Positions 7,883 through 16,309 of a DNA stretch of 64,000 bases are shown piece by piece (position 1 is the first letter of the stretch; each line of letters opens with the position of its first letter). The stretch comes from JAWRCU01 sp033542235 (GTDB lineage: Bacteria; Pseudomonadota; Alphaproteobacteria; Rhizobiales; Rhizobiaceae): positions 434,001-498,000 of the forward strand of contig NZ_JAWRCU010000004.1 of assembly GCF_033542235.1 (NCBI RefSeq). Direction: 5' to 3'. The translations under genes and the position numbers were made by a program. The notes under the pieces were generated by a model. That model was not told the DNA's origin. It ran no database searches and saw nothing but the letters and a program-made list of their open reading frames with translations.

Positions 7883-8901
7883 GCTGCCGCTCCTGCGCGC
7901 TCGTAGCGCGCGATGGTTTCCTTGAAGATCGACAGGAAGCGACGGCCGTCTATGCCGGTCGCGATACGCGTCGTCTTGGGCCCGCCGCCAGGCAGGATCT
8001 GGCGACCGCGATATGCGACCGTCTGGCCGCGGGCGATGCGGCCGTCGAGCACCACGTCGACGAAGAGCGGCTCGGTCATGGTGCATAGGTCAGGCGCAAA
8101 GGCGAGCGCGACGGTTATCACGTCGTCCATCGGGAAGCCGACAAGGCCGAAGAACTCGCGCCAGATGTCGATGTAGATCGGAAACACCCTGGATATCATC
8201 GCGACGACTGGGTTATCCCCGGCTGCAGCGTGCATATCGGCGAGATCGTCTCGGGTCAGCATGGAGGTCGCAGCCCGGTTGTCCTCGCAGACGTCGAGCG
8301 GCACCAGGATCTTGTCGATCTCGGCATTGAGGACTGTGCGCGCCGCTTCCGGGTCGGCCCAGATATTGTATTCGCTGACCGGCGTCATGTTGCCTGGGGT
8401 CGCGAATGTGCCGCCGAGGACGATCAGCCGTTTCAGAAGCTTCGTCAGCTCCGGTTCCTGAATGAGGGCCATCGCCGCGTTGGTGGGCGGGCCGGTGGTG
8501 ACCAGCGTAATCTCGCCGGGCGCCGCTCGCGCCGTGTCGATGATGAAATCGACGGCGTGTTGTCCGATGGGCTTGTGTGTTGGCTGCGGAGCCGGCGGGT
8601 TGAATTCTTTCAGCCGGTCGCCGAAGCGCTGGGCGAGCCGTTTCTCGAAATGGACCGGAGCCTCCATGTCGGCCTTGGAGTTGCCGAGGATCGGTCGCCA
8701 GGCGCCTGCGGCAACGGGTATATCCTCGCGGCCGGCGAGCGTCAGGGTGTTCAGCACCACGTTGGTGACCTGGTCGATACCGCCTGCCGCACCGGCGACG
8801 GTGGTCACGCCTTCCAGCTTCAGATGCGGCGACGCGGCAGCGAACAGGACGGCGAGAATGTCGTCGCCTGCCGAGTCGACATCGAGGATGATGCGCTCCA
8901 T
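7879..8901 (-). CDS. Nucleoside hydrolase (IunH family), first in operon, atypical active site
   Basis: A nucleoside hydrolase of 340 residues. The calcium-binding start is LDVDSAGDDILAV (Asp7, Asp9, Asp13, Asp14). In the C-terminal half, where the family usually has LHDPxAV, this protein reads GFPMDDVITVALAF. The Asp is kept but the proton-donating His is replaced by Met, which suggests a different leaving-group mechanism or base specificity. The ATG at 8901 is preceded by AGGA at a good distance; a start at 8961 would add a tail not seen in relatives. It is coupled to the second hydrolase by a four-base overlap. It is separated from the transporter permease gene by 372 bases that contain a large palindromic element. 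Confidence 0.85.
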   Translation of the reverse strand: MERIILDVDSAGDDILAVLFAAASPHLKLEGVTTVAGAAGGIDQVTNVVLNTLTLAGREDIPVAAGAWRPILGNSKADMEAPVHFEKRLAQRFGDRLKEFNPPAPQPTHKPIGQHAVDFIIDTARAAPGEITLVTTGPPTNAAMALIQEPELTKLLKRLIVLGGTFATPGNMTPVSEYNIWADPEAARTVLNAEIDKILVPLDVCEDNRAATSMLTRDDLADMHAAAGDNPVVAMISRVFPIYIDIWREFFGLVGFPMDDVITVALAFAPDLCTMTEPLFVDVVLDGRIARGQTVAYRGRQILPGGGPKTTRIATGIDGRRFLSIFKETIARYERAGAAA

Positions 8902-9008
8902 GTCAGTTCCTGGGTTCATCGGCATCGCCAAGCTGGAGTAGTGATAGATGCCGAGGGTCACCAGTGACCTTAGTCACGCCGTCCAGCTTGAGTTTGCAAC
9001 CGAATCGC

Positions 9009-9211
9009 CAAGCTGGAGCACCCCTCATCCGACTCGGCGCTGCGCGCCGAGCCACCTTCTCCCACAAGGGGAGAAGGGGGAGCGCTGCATATGCGTCTCC
9101 GCCAATCTCCACCGTTTGAGATTTGCTGCGAGCTACAATGTCAGGCTCCCCCTTCTCCCCTTGTGGGAGAAGGTGGCCGCGAAGCGGTCGGATGAGGGGT
9201 GCTCCAGCTTG
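9009..9211. repeat. Long palindromic intergenic element, type 1 (copy A)
   Basis: The outer arms at 9009-9032 and 9188-9211 are perfect 24-base inverted copies (each carries GGAGCACCCCTCATCCGA or its complement). A second inverted pair lies inside: CCACCTTCTCCCACAAGGGG near 9051 and its complement ending near 9177. The centre includes CGCCAATCTCCACCGTTTG. It has no coding capacity. It fills most of the 372 bases between permease and nucleoside hydrolase genes that are otherwise spaced like an operon. A second copy of this type is at 33370-33560. Confidence 0.85.
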
Positions 9212-9273
9212 ACGCCACGCAGCCCGGCACGGCGCGCCAGCGATTGTCGGTAGAAACAGGGCGTCACCAGTCA

Positions 9274-10242
9274 TCACAGGCTCTTTCCCGTCACAGGCTT
9301 CGCCAAAACGCGGCTCATGCTTTCCAGCGTCTCGCGGATCAGTTTCGGTCGCGCGCGATAGGAGAGCGCGAAGAGTGCAGCGAGCGCGACGAGGTAAGGC
9401 ACGGCGAGCACGAGATAGGAGGAGATGCCGAGCGTCTGGAGCCTCAACGACAGCGCGTCGGAGAAGCCGAAGAGCAGGCAGCCGGCGAGGATGCGCCATG
9501 GGTCGCCGTTGGAGAAGATCAGGATGGCGACAGCCATGAAGCCTCTGCCGGATGACATGTTCTCGGTGAACATTGTGGTGTAGCCGAGTGATAGATGCGC
9601 GCCGGCGAGCCCCGCCAGCACCCCGCAAAGGAGCGATGAGGTGTAGCGGATGCGCGCGATCGAGATGCCGAGCGCCTCTGCGGCTTCCGGCTTCTCGCCG
9701 ACGACGCGGATATAGAGGCCGAGGCGGGTGCGGCGGTAGAAGAGGATTAGGAGCGGCACCAGGGCGAAGGCCAGATAGACCAGCGGTGTGTAGCCGGAGA
9801 TCATCTGCCCGACGGGGCCGAGCTCGCGGGCGAAGGGCAGCCGGATCACCGGCAGGCCGACAAGCCCCTGGCCGAAGATCGAGCCGCGGTGACCGAAGAT
9901 TGCCTTCAGGAGCGAAATGGTCATGCCGCTGGCAAGGATGTTCAGCGCCAGGCCGACGACGACCTCGTTGGCCCTGAAGGTGACGACGAGCAGCGCGAAG
10001 ACGTAAGCCAGCACGAGGGCGGCGGCGACACCGGCGAGCACGCCAAGCCAGGGCGAGCCGGTGAAGATGGTGCCGATCACAGCGAAGAAGGCGCCGACCA
10101 GCATCTGACCTTCGAGGCCGATGTTGAAGATGCCGGCCTTGGTGGTGAAGGAACCGCCCAGCGCGACCAGCAGGATCGGTGCGGTGGTCCTGAGTGTCGC
10201 GACGATCAGGGCGACATTGAAGAGCCGCTCTAGAATTTCCAT
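9274..10242 (-). CDS. BMP-type nucleoside ABC transporter, permease 2
   Basis: An inner-membrane permease of 322 residues of the branched-chain/ribose-like permease family, most like the second permease of bacterial nucleoside importers (NupQ/YufQ, formerly annotated as simple-sugar permeases). It has about eight to nine hydrophobic segments. The family's signature regions GIFNIGLEGQMLVGAFFAV near residue 40 and the ATPase-contacting EKPEAAEALGISIARIRYT near residue 180 are clear. It pairs with the permease encoded upstream, whose stop overlaps this start by 13 bases. Together with the ATPase and the BMP lipoprotein-type binding protein it should import an intact nucleoside, which fits the hydrolases encoded downstream. 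The gene is followed by a long palindromic element. Confidence 0.87.
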   Translation of the reverse strand: MEILERLFNVALIVATLRTTAPILLVALGGSFTTKAGIFNIGLEGQMLVGAFFAVIGTIFTGSPWLGVLAGVAAALVLAYVFALLVVTFRANEVVVGLALNILASGMTISLLKAIFGHRGSIFGQGLVGLPVIRLPFARELGPVGQMISGYTPLVYLAFALVPLLILFYRRTRLGLYIRVVGEKPEAAEALGISIARIRYTSSLLCGVLAGLAGAHLSLGYTTMFTENMSSGRGFMAVAILIFSNGDPWRILAGCLLFGFSDALSLRLQTLGISSYLVLAVPYLVALAALFALSYRARPKLIRETLESMSRVLAKPVTGKSL

Positions 10243-11276
10243 CGGCGCTCTCCTGCAGTGCTGTCGCCGGCCTTTCGGCGGATCGTGATCTCAGCCGATA
10301 CCGCTAGAATGATCAGGGCCTGCACGACGGTGATGATCTCGCGGGATGCGGTGGTGTCGACTTCGAGCAGCAGCGAGCCGTTCCGCAGGGCGCCGAAGAA
10401 CAGCGCGGTGGCAATGGTGCCGAGTGGGCTGCCGTTGGCAAGAAGTGCTGCGATCACGCCATCGAAGCCGAACCCGGGTGCGAAGCCCTCCATGAAGCGG
10501 TGGTGGACGCCGAGCGCCTCGATGCCGCCCGCCAGTCCGCCGACCGCGCCGGACGCGAGAAGCACGAAGAGGCACTGCCGCTTGATGTCGATCCCGCCAT
10601 ATTCGGCGAATCTGGGGTTCGCTCCCATCTCGCTTATCGCATAGCCGCGTGCCGTGCGCTGGAAGAAGAAGTGCACCGCAACAGCGAGCGCCAGGCCGAT
10701 GACAAGTCCCCAGTTGAGGCGGGAGAAGCTGAACAGCTCAGGCAAATGTGCCGACGGCAAAATCGGCGGCGTCTCCGACAGGCCGCCCGGCGCCTTGAAT
10801 ATGTTGATGGTGAGATAGGAGGTGATGAGCACTGCCACGTAATTGGTGAGGATTGTCGAGACCACTTCGTTGGTGTTGTAGCGGGCGCGAAACCAGGCGG
10901 GGATCGCGATCCACAACAGCCCCGCTAAGGCGGCGGAGGCGATCGCGGCCAGCATATGGACGAAGGGCGGCAGGCTGAAGGAGAAGCCTACCCAGGCAGC
11001 CGCGAATCCTCCCATGAAGAGCTGGCCTTCGATGCCGATGTTGAACAGACCGCCGCGCAGCGAGATGCAGGCTGCAATACCGCAGACCAGGATAGGGGTG
11101 GCCTGAAGCAAGGTGCCGGCGATGCGCTCGGGACTGCCGAATGCGCCGTTGATCAGCGTAACGAGCACGTTGGTCGGGCTCTCGCCGACGGCAAGCACCA
11201 CCACGGCGCCGAGGGCGAGCGCCAGAACGATGGCGAGCGCCTGGCCGGAAAGGGCACCAAGCCGGCCGCTCATCAC
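10230..11276 (-). CDS. BMP-type nucleoside ABC transporter, permease 1
   Basis: A permease of 348 residues, the larger of the heterodimeric pair (NupP/YufP type). It has multiple hydrophobic helices. The family signature is RGGLFNIGIEGQLFMGGFAA near residue 75, and the cytoplasmic coupling segment is ISEMGANPRFAEYGGIDIK. The region after it, GGIEALGVHHRFMEGFAPGFGFDG, is typical of nucleoside-type permeases. The start overlaps the ATPase stop by four bases, and its own stop overlaps the next permease. It forms the membrane channel with permease 2 and receives substrate from the BMP binding protein encoded first in the operon. Confidence 0.87.
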   Translation of the reverse strand: MMSGRLGALSGQALAIVLALALGAVVVLAVGESPTNVLVTLINGAFGSPERIAGTLLQATPILVCGIAACISLRGGLFNIGIEGQLFMGGFAAAWVGFSFSLPPFVHMLAAIASAALAGLLWIAIPAWFRARYNTNEVVSTILTNYVAVLITSYLTINIFKAPGGLSETPPILPSAHLPELFSFSRLNWGLVIGLALAVAVHFFFQRTARGYAISEMGANPRFAEYGGIDIKRQCLFVLLASGAVGGLAGGIEALGVHHRFMEGFAPGFGFDGVIAALLANGSPLGTIATALFFGALRNGSLLLEVDTTASREIITVVQALIILAVSAEITIRRKAGDSTAGERRWKF

Positions 11277-12811
11277 CCGACCTCCACCAGCGCTGCAGCC
11301 TTGTCGCGGCTCGCGCCGGCCATCATGAAGCCGAGCTCTTCCTCGCTGACGCCGTCGCCGGCGAGCTCGCCCATGATGCGACCCGCGAACATGACGAATA
11401 TGCGGTCGGCAAGCGCGATCAGCTCGTCGAGCTGGACGGAGATCAGAAGGATGGCGCGGCCCTCCGCACGCTGACGCATGATCTCGGCGTGGATCGCCTC
11501 GGTTGCGCCGATGTCGACGCCGCGGGTCGGCTGGTCGATGAGCAGGAAGCGCGCGTCGGTCGAGAATTCGCGCGCCAGCACGACCTTTTGAATATTGCCG
11601 CCGGAGAGTCGTTTCACAACAGAATCCGGGCCTTGTGCGCGGATATCGAAGCGCTTGATGAGCGCTTCGGTCTGCTGCCTGACATAGCCGCGCGAAATGA
11701 TACCGCGCCGAGACCAGGGCGCCTGATCCTGCCGGCCCATCAGGATATTGGACGAGATCGAGGCATGGCGGTCGACGCCGCGCGCCAACCGGTCCCCCGG
11801 CACGTGTGCAAGGCCGGTTGCGCGGATCTTACTGGCAGAGAGGCCCGCAACGGGTTTGCCAGCAAGCGCAATGGAGCCGTGGCTGGCTGGACGAAGGCCG
11901 GCGATTACCTCGGCAAGCTCGGTCTGACCGTTGCCGGCGACGCCGGCGATTCCGACGATCTCCCCCGCCTTAACGTCGAAGGACACGCCGGCCACGGCCG
12001 GCAACCGGCGATCGTCGCGCGCCCAGAGGTCGCGCACCTTGAGGACCGGCTCGCCATTGCCCGGTTTGCGAGGACGCCGATCGAAGCCCACCGATCGGCC
12101 GACCATCATCTGCACGAGCTCGGATTTGCTGAGGCCGGCCGTCGGGCGCGTCGCGACCTCCTTGCCGTGGCGCAGCACCGTGACGGTATCGGACACTTCC
12201 ATCACCTCCTCGAGATGATGGGAGATGAAGATCACCGTCATTCCCTGGGCGACGAATCCTTTAAGCGTCTGGAAAAGCTCGCGGCTCTCCTGCGGGGTGA
12301 GCACGGCCGTCGGTTCGTCGAGGATGATTGTGCGGGCACCGCGAACCAGCACCTTCAAGATCTCGATGCGCTGCTCGATGCCGACCGACAGCAGCCCGAC
12401 GCGCTCCCTCGGGTCCACCCGAAGCCCGAACTGCTTCGACAGCCGAGCCGTTTTCTCGATCTGGGCAGCGTGGTCGATCAGTCCGTTCTTCACCACTTCC
12501 ATGCCGAGGAAGACGTTCTCAGCGACCGACAGTGATGGCACAAGCTTGAAATGCTGATGCACCATGCCGACCCCGGCCGAGATTGCCACGGCCGGGCCGG
12601 GCAAGGTCATACGATTGCCGTCGATCCAGATTTCACCTTCGTCGGGCTGCAGCAAACCGAACAGAATGTTCATCAGCGTCGTCTTGCCGGCGCCGTTCTC
12701 GCCGATGATGGCGTGGATCCTGCCGCGTTCGACGGCGAGGTTCACATTGTCATTGGCGACGAAAGTGCCGAAACGCTTGGTGATGGATTTCAGCTCGATG
12801 GCGAGGGACAT
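11273..12811 (-). CDS. BMP-type nucleoside ABC transporter, dual ATP-binding protein
   Basis: A protein of 512 residues with two fused ABC domains, as in NupO/YufO and RbsA. Domain 1 has Walker A GENGAGKTT, the signature LSVGIEQRIEIL and Walker B TIILDEPTAVL. Domain 2 has the usual degenerate Walker A (GIAGVAGNGQTEL), signature LSGGNIQKVVLARE and Walker B FLLIDQPTRGVD. Domain 2 is probably mainly structural or regulatory, as in relatives. The start at 12811 (MSLAIELKS) matches the family; a longer frame to 12898 would run into the binding-protein gene. It lies 83 bases after the binding protein gene and is coupled to permease 1 by a four-base overlap. It energises nucleoside uptake. Confidence 0.9.
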   Translation of the reverse strand: MSLAIELKSITKRFGTFVANDNVNLAVERGRIHAIIGENGAGKTTLMNILFGLLQPDEGEIWIDGNRMTLPGPAVAISAGVGMVHQHFKLVPSLSVAENVFLGMEVVKNGLIDHAAQIEKTARLSKQFGLRVDPRERVGLLSVGIEQRIEILKVLVRGARTIILDEPTAVLTPQESRELFQTLKGFVAQGMTVIFISHHLEEVMEVSDTVTVLRHGKEVATRPTAGLSKSELVQMMVGRSVGFDRRPRKPGNGEPVLKVRDLWARDDRRLPAVAGVSFDVKAGEIVGIAGVAGNGQTELAEVIAGLRPASHGSIALAGKPVAGLSASKIRATGLAHVPGDRLARGVDRHASISSNILMGRQDQAPWSRRGIISRGYVRQQTEALIKRFDIRAQGPDSVVKRLSGGNIQKVVLAREFSTDARFLLIDQPTRGVDIGATEAIHAEIMRQRAEGRAILLISVQLDELIALADRIFVMFAGRIMGELAGDGVSEEELGFMMAGASRDKAAALVEVG

Positions 12812-12894
12812 CGCGGCCCAGGACTTGTGCTTCGCGGGAGCAATTCTCCGTCTGCCTTCTACGGGAAGGGCAGCGGGGCAGCCCCAGAATACCG

Positions 12895-13905
12895 TCACTT
12901 CACGGTGTCGACTACTATCTTGCCTGAAATGATATCTGCTTTCGCTGCTTCGACCTTGGCCTTCACGTCGTCCGGTATCTTGCCGACGACATCCGGGCAG
13001 TAGAGCAGTTCGACGCCGCCGGTCTTCAAGTCGTAGGTGTAGGTCTCGCCGGGCTTCACGCCCCTGCCGTCCACGACATCTTTCACCAGGCTATAGACGG
13101 CGACATCGGCATGCTTCAGCATCGAGGCCATCACGTGGCCCGGCGCCACGCCGCACTGGTCGATGTCGACACCAAAGGAATATTTGTCAGCGGCCGCACT
13201 TGCCTGCAGCACACCTTCGCCGGTCGGGCCGGCGACGTTGTAGACCATGTCCGAGCCCTGGCCGTAGAGCGTCATGGTGAGCTCGCTTCCCTTGGCCGGA
13301 TCATCGAAGGTTCCGGCGAAAACCGAGTCTACCCGAACATCAGGCGCGCCGTATTTCGCCCCTTGTTCGTAGCCGGCCAGGAAATCGCGAATGACCGGCA
13401 GATCGCGTCCGCCCACGAAGCCGATCGCCTTGCCATCGCCGAGGCGCTCGATTTCGCTGCCCTTTTCGGCCATCGCCGCTCCCAGCACGCCGACCAGGAA
13501 AGAGCCCTGATTCTGGGCGAAGTTCGCATAGGAGACGGTCTTGGAATCGAGCACGCCGTCAATGAAGACGAAGCGGGTATCGGGATAGGCTGCAGACGTC
13601 TTCTTCAGAGCGTCCACAAGCTCCCAGCCCATCACGAAGACCAGGTCGTACTCACCGCTCTTGGCAACGTTGTTGAACTGCTCCCCATAGTCGAGCGCGC
13701 GATTGCCGGTGTCGATGAGCTTCACCTTCACGCCGAGTTCGTTCTCGGCCTTCTTGAGGCCCTGCACGATGGAAACGCCGAAGCCCTGTGCGAAATAGCC
13801 GGAAATGGCGGCGATATGGATGTCTTTTGCAAAGGCCGGCGTGCTCGCAAGAGCGATGAGCGACGCGCCGCACAAGGACAGGAGCCGAGCGGACCGATTG
13901 GACAT
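12895..13905 (-). CDS. BMP family ABC transporter substrate-binding protein
   Basis: A periplasmic binding protein of 336 residues of the basic membrane protein (BMP/PnrA/NupN) family, whose studied members bind purine or other nucleosides. The N-terminus MSNRSARLLSLCGASLIALA is a signal peptide ending near STPAFA-KD. The start of the mature domain, IHIAAISGYFAQGFGVSIVQGL, and the GFVGGRDLPVIRDFLAGYEQGAK segment are typical. The ATG at 13905 has AGAGGG upstream and is preferred to an in-frame start at 14019. It is the first gene of the long nucleoside operon and diverges from a third nucleoside hydrolase. The 313-base intergenic region holds two similar inverted operator-like sites. Confidence 0.9.
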   Translation of the reverse strand: MSNRSARLLSLCGASLIALASTPAFAKDIHIAAISGYFAQGFGVSIVQGLKKAENELGVKVKLIDTGNRALDYGEQFNNVAKSGEYDLVFVMGWELVDALKKTSAAYPDTRFVFIDGVLDSKTVSYANFAQNQGSFLVGVLGAAMAEKGSEIERLGDGKAIGFVGGRDLPVIRDFLAGYEQGAKYGAPDVRVDSVFAGTFDDPAKGSELTMTLYGQGSDMVYNVAGPTGEGVLQASAAADKYSFGVDIDQCGVAPGHVMASMLKHADVAVYSLVKDVVDGRGVKPGETYTYDLKTGGVELLYCPDVVGKIPDDVKAKVEAAKADIISGKIVVDTVK

Positions 13906-14029
13906 GGTAACCCTCTGAAGTTGCGAAAAGCCCCAGGCCCGTTTTTTTAGTGATCTTCGATGTACTGTTTTTGATGCTGCTTCCGACCATCTTTCTCGTG
14001 CGATGCCACTCCCAAGCATCGGAGACTAA

Positions 14030-14053
14030 TCGTTGATGGTCATATAATCGTGA
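14030..14053 (+). promoter_or_regulatory. Operator-like site 1 in divergent intergenic region
   Basis: The 24 bases begin TCGTTGATGGTCATATAATC. They match the complement of 14183-14206 at 20 of 24 positions, so the same motif occurs twice in opposite directions between the divergent BMP and nucleoside hydrolase genes. The core is a partial palindrome around ATGG(C/T)CATAT. This site is 125 bases upstream of the BMP start, a position suited to a shared regulator. The regulator is unknown; the MarR protein of the operon is one candidate. Confidence 0.55.
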
Positions 14054-14182
14054 TCCCGAAATTCAGTTCTTGTCAATCGGGAAACGCACGCTTGCCCAAG
14101 TCCCGTGCAGCGCGGGCTGTGCCAGTTGATACGAATGACCGGCATGACTTTTCTGGCGCTTGACAAGGGTCCGCGGCGCTAC

Positions 14183-14206
14183 GCACGATCATATGGCCAT
14201 CAATGA
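14183..14206 (-). promoter_or_regulatory. Operator-like site 2 in divergent intergenic region
   Basis: Read on the minus strand the site begins TCATTGATGGCCATATGATC, the better palindrome of the two (half sites GATCAT on each side of TGGCCA). It ends 12 bases before the ATG of the nucleoside hydrolase gene at 14219. A bound protein would overlap the ribosome-binding region or the start of transcription. The inverted, twofold arrangement suggests coordinated repression of both divergent units. Confidence 0.55.
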
Positions 14207-14218
14207 TCGGGAAGTGCC

Positions 14219-15169
14219 ATGACCAAGCGCAAGCTCATCCTCGATGTCGACACAGGGACCGACGACGCAGTTGCGATCATGTGCGCGGCACTGCATCCGA
14301 ATCTCGAGCTGGTCGCCTGCACTACCGTCAACGGCAATCGCGAGATCGAGCACACGACTGACAATACGTTACGCACGCTGGACCACATCGGACGCGGCGA
14401 CATTCCCGTCCATGCCGGCCTGGCGCGGCCGGTCGGTCGGCGCGATTTTCCAGTCCCGCGCGGAGAGCGGGATCCCGGCGTGCATTTTGTCGAGATGCCG
14501 CTCGCGCCTGCGCGGTCGGAGGTGCAGGAAACCAACGCGGTCGAATTCCTGATCGAGACCTATCGCAAGGCGACCGACGAAATTGTGCTCGTGCCCGTCG
14601 GACCATTGTCCAACATCGCCTCCGCGCTGGCTCTGTTTCCAAAGCTCGTCGACTATGTGCCGGAAGTCGTGATCATGGGCGGCGGCCATGCGGTCGCCAA
14701 TGTCACTCCCTCCGCAGAGTTCAACATCTGGGCCGATCCGGAAGCGGCAGCCCTGGTCTTCGCTGCCGGCTTCCGAAAACTGACGCTCGTGCCGCTCGAT
14801 GCGACGCACAGGGCGGTGATCAGCTCCGAGCAGTGCAAGGCCTTGCGTGCTTCCGGCAGGCCTGCCGCGGAGGCTGCGGCGATCTTCGTCGAGAAGCGCA
14901 TCGAGGGCTATCGCGGCTATCAGCCTCTCGGCGGGGCCGACGCGGCGCCTGTGCACGACGCGCTCTGCGTCGCCTCGCTGGTGGAGCCCGACATCATCGA
15001 GACGCGTGACTATTTCGTCGACGTCGAAACATCGGGCGCGCTCACGATCGGCCGCACCGTAATCGACACCAATTTCCGATCCGGCAAGCAGCCCAACGCA
15101 CGGGTCGCAATGAATGCCGACACCGACCGGTTCGGACGTTTTGTGCTCGACACCTTGATGAACGGCTGA
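14219..15169 (+). CDS. Nucleoside hydrolase (IunH family), divergent copy
   Basis: A protein of 316 residues with the calcium-binding start LILDVDTGTDDAVAI and the catalytic C-terminal motif APVHDALCV, so both the Asp cluster and the active-site His are present. Asn-containing AEFNIWADPEAA is also typical of the family. It should release a base from a ribonucleoside. It is the third hydrolase of this family in the window and is transcribed away from the transporter operon that carries the other two. The shared intergenic region has paired operator-like sites, so the three are probably induced together. Three enzymes for one importer suggests several substrates, or base and nucleotide-derived variants of one substrate. 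GGGAAG precedes the ATG. Confidence 0.88.
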   Translation: MTKRKLILDVDTGTDDAVAIMCAALHPNLELVACTTVNGNREIEHTTDNTLRTLDHIGRGDIPVHAGLARPVGRRDFPVPRGERDPGVHFVEMPLAPARSEVQETNAVEFLIETYRKATDEIVLVPVGPLSNIASALALFPKLVDYVPEVVIMGGGHAVANVTPSAEFNIWADPEAAALVFAAGFRKLTLVPLDATHRAVISSEQCKALRASGRPAAEAAAIFVEKRIEGYRGYQPLGGADAAPVHDALCVASLVEPDIIETRDYFVDVETSGALTIGRTVIDTNFRSGKQPNARVAMNADTDRFGRFVLDTLMNG

Positions 15170-15190
15170 TGCGCGGGAGCTGCTATTGAA

Positions 15191-15365
15191 GCGCGACGCT
15201 GGTGACTCCCTCCCCCTTGTGGGGAGGGATAGAGGGTGGGGGTGCCCTGGCAGTTGCCCTGCAAGGTTAGCTGAAGCAGACGGCATCTCCGGCTTGGATT
15301 GGCGCGCTTCGCACCCCCACCCTGTATCCCTCCCCACAAGGGGGAGGGAGGCACCAGCGTCGCGC
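15191..15365. repeat. Long palindromic intergenic element, type 3 (copy B)
   Basis: The arms at 15191-15245 and 15311-15365 are 55-base inverted copies with two mismatches. They contain GACGCTGGTG, CCCTCCCCCTTGTGGGGAGG and AGGGTGGGGGTGC. The 65-base centre has no coding potential. The element lies between the nucleoside hydrolase and epimerase genes. As RNA it would form a very long hairpin, possibly serving as a terminator or stability element. Confidence 0.85.
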
Positions 15366-15403
15366 CCCGCAAATGCTAATCACCGAGGTCACAGTCAGCA
15401 AAG

Positions 15404-16261
15404 ATGAGGATCATCGTCACTGGATCGAGCGGGCTGTTGGGACGGCATGTCGCCAGCGCGCTTGCCGACGCCGGACATACGGTGCTCGGTATCGACGTTG
15501 CGCCGCCGCCTGTGGGCGTGGACTGGGAGCATGTGACCGCGGACCTCACCGATCTCGGCCAGGCGCTGCAGCTGGTGCGGGATGCCGAAGCGGTGGTCCA
15601 TATCGCCGCGATTCCGAGGCCGACCGGCGTTCCCGCCGGCCATGTGTTCCAGGTCAACATGGCCGCCTGCTACAATGTCGTCGAAGCTGCGGTGCTCTTC
15701 GGCGCGAAGCGCCTCGTCTACGCCTCGTCGATGAGCGTGCTCGGCTATCCCTTCTTCGAGAAGCCGATCGTCCCCTCATACTTGCCCTTCGACTCGGCGC
15801 ATCCGGCAGCGCCGCAGGATGCCTATGCCTTGTCGAAATGGCTGGGCGAGGAAATTGTTGCTTCGGCGGCGCGGCGACGGCCGGATTTCTCCTGCGTGAG
15901 CTTGCGAATGCCGTGGATTCAGACGGCTGAGACTTTTGCGCGTGACGTTCTCGAGCGGCGCAAGCACTCCGAGCTGGTGGCGCGCGACCTTTGGGGCTAT
16001 CTCGACGTGCGGGACGCTGCGGCTGCGTTTCGCCTGGCGGTCGAGCGGCCGCTTGAAGGCCACCATCGGATCTTCATCAGCGCGGCCGATACGTTCATGG
16101 AGGCCGAAACGGAGGCTCTGGTGCGGACCGCCTATCCGGGTGTCGAACTCCGACGCCCGCTGCCTGGTCACGCGGCCGCCTTCGACTTGACCGAGGCACG
16201 GGAACTGCTCGGTTTCGAGCCGCGCCATAGCTGGCGGGACTATTCTTTGTCCGGCGCATGA
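15404..16261 (+). CDS. NAD(P)-dependent epimerase/dehydratase (extended SDR)
   Basis: A Rossmann-fold protein of 285 residues. The nucleotide-binding start is MRIIVTGSSGLLGRHVASAL (GxxGxxG). The active-site region has Ser-Ser-Met (VYASSMSVLGYP) and a Tyr-x3-Lys in DAYALSKWLGEE, so the catalytic dyad is present. Members of this family oxidise, reduce or epimerise sugars and sugar nucleotides. It follows the divergent nucleoside hydrolase after a palindromic element and precedes an SDR gene by 48 bases. The last two could act on the released ribose or base product, but they could equally belong to an unrelated sugar pathway. The ribosome-binding site is weak. Confidence 0.8.
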   Translation: MRIIVTGSSGLLGRHVASALADAGHTVLGIDVAPPPVGVDWEHVTADLTDLGQALQLVRDAEAVVHIAAIPRPTGVPAGHVFQVNMAACYNVVEAAVLFGAKRLVYASSMSVLGYPFFEKPIVPSYLPFDSAHPAAPQDAYALSKWLGEEIVASAARRRPDFSCVSLRMPWIQTAETFARDVLERRKHSELVARDLWGYLDVRDAAAAFRLAVERPLEGHHRIFISAADTFMEAETEALVRTAYPGVELRRPLPGHAAAFDLTEARELLGFEPRHSWRDYSLSGA

Positions 16262-16309
16262 TCTTCCCGAAACTCTGCAGCTATTCGGGGTCATATTGAG
16301 GAGGCAGCG

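Noticed and set aside
9009..9211. Possible CRISPR array or transposon
   Set aside because: The repeats are inverted, not regularly spaced direct repeats, and no transposase or cas gene is present.
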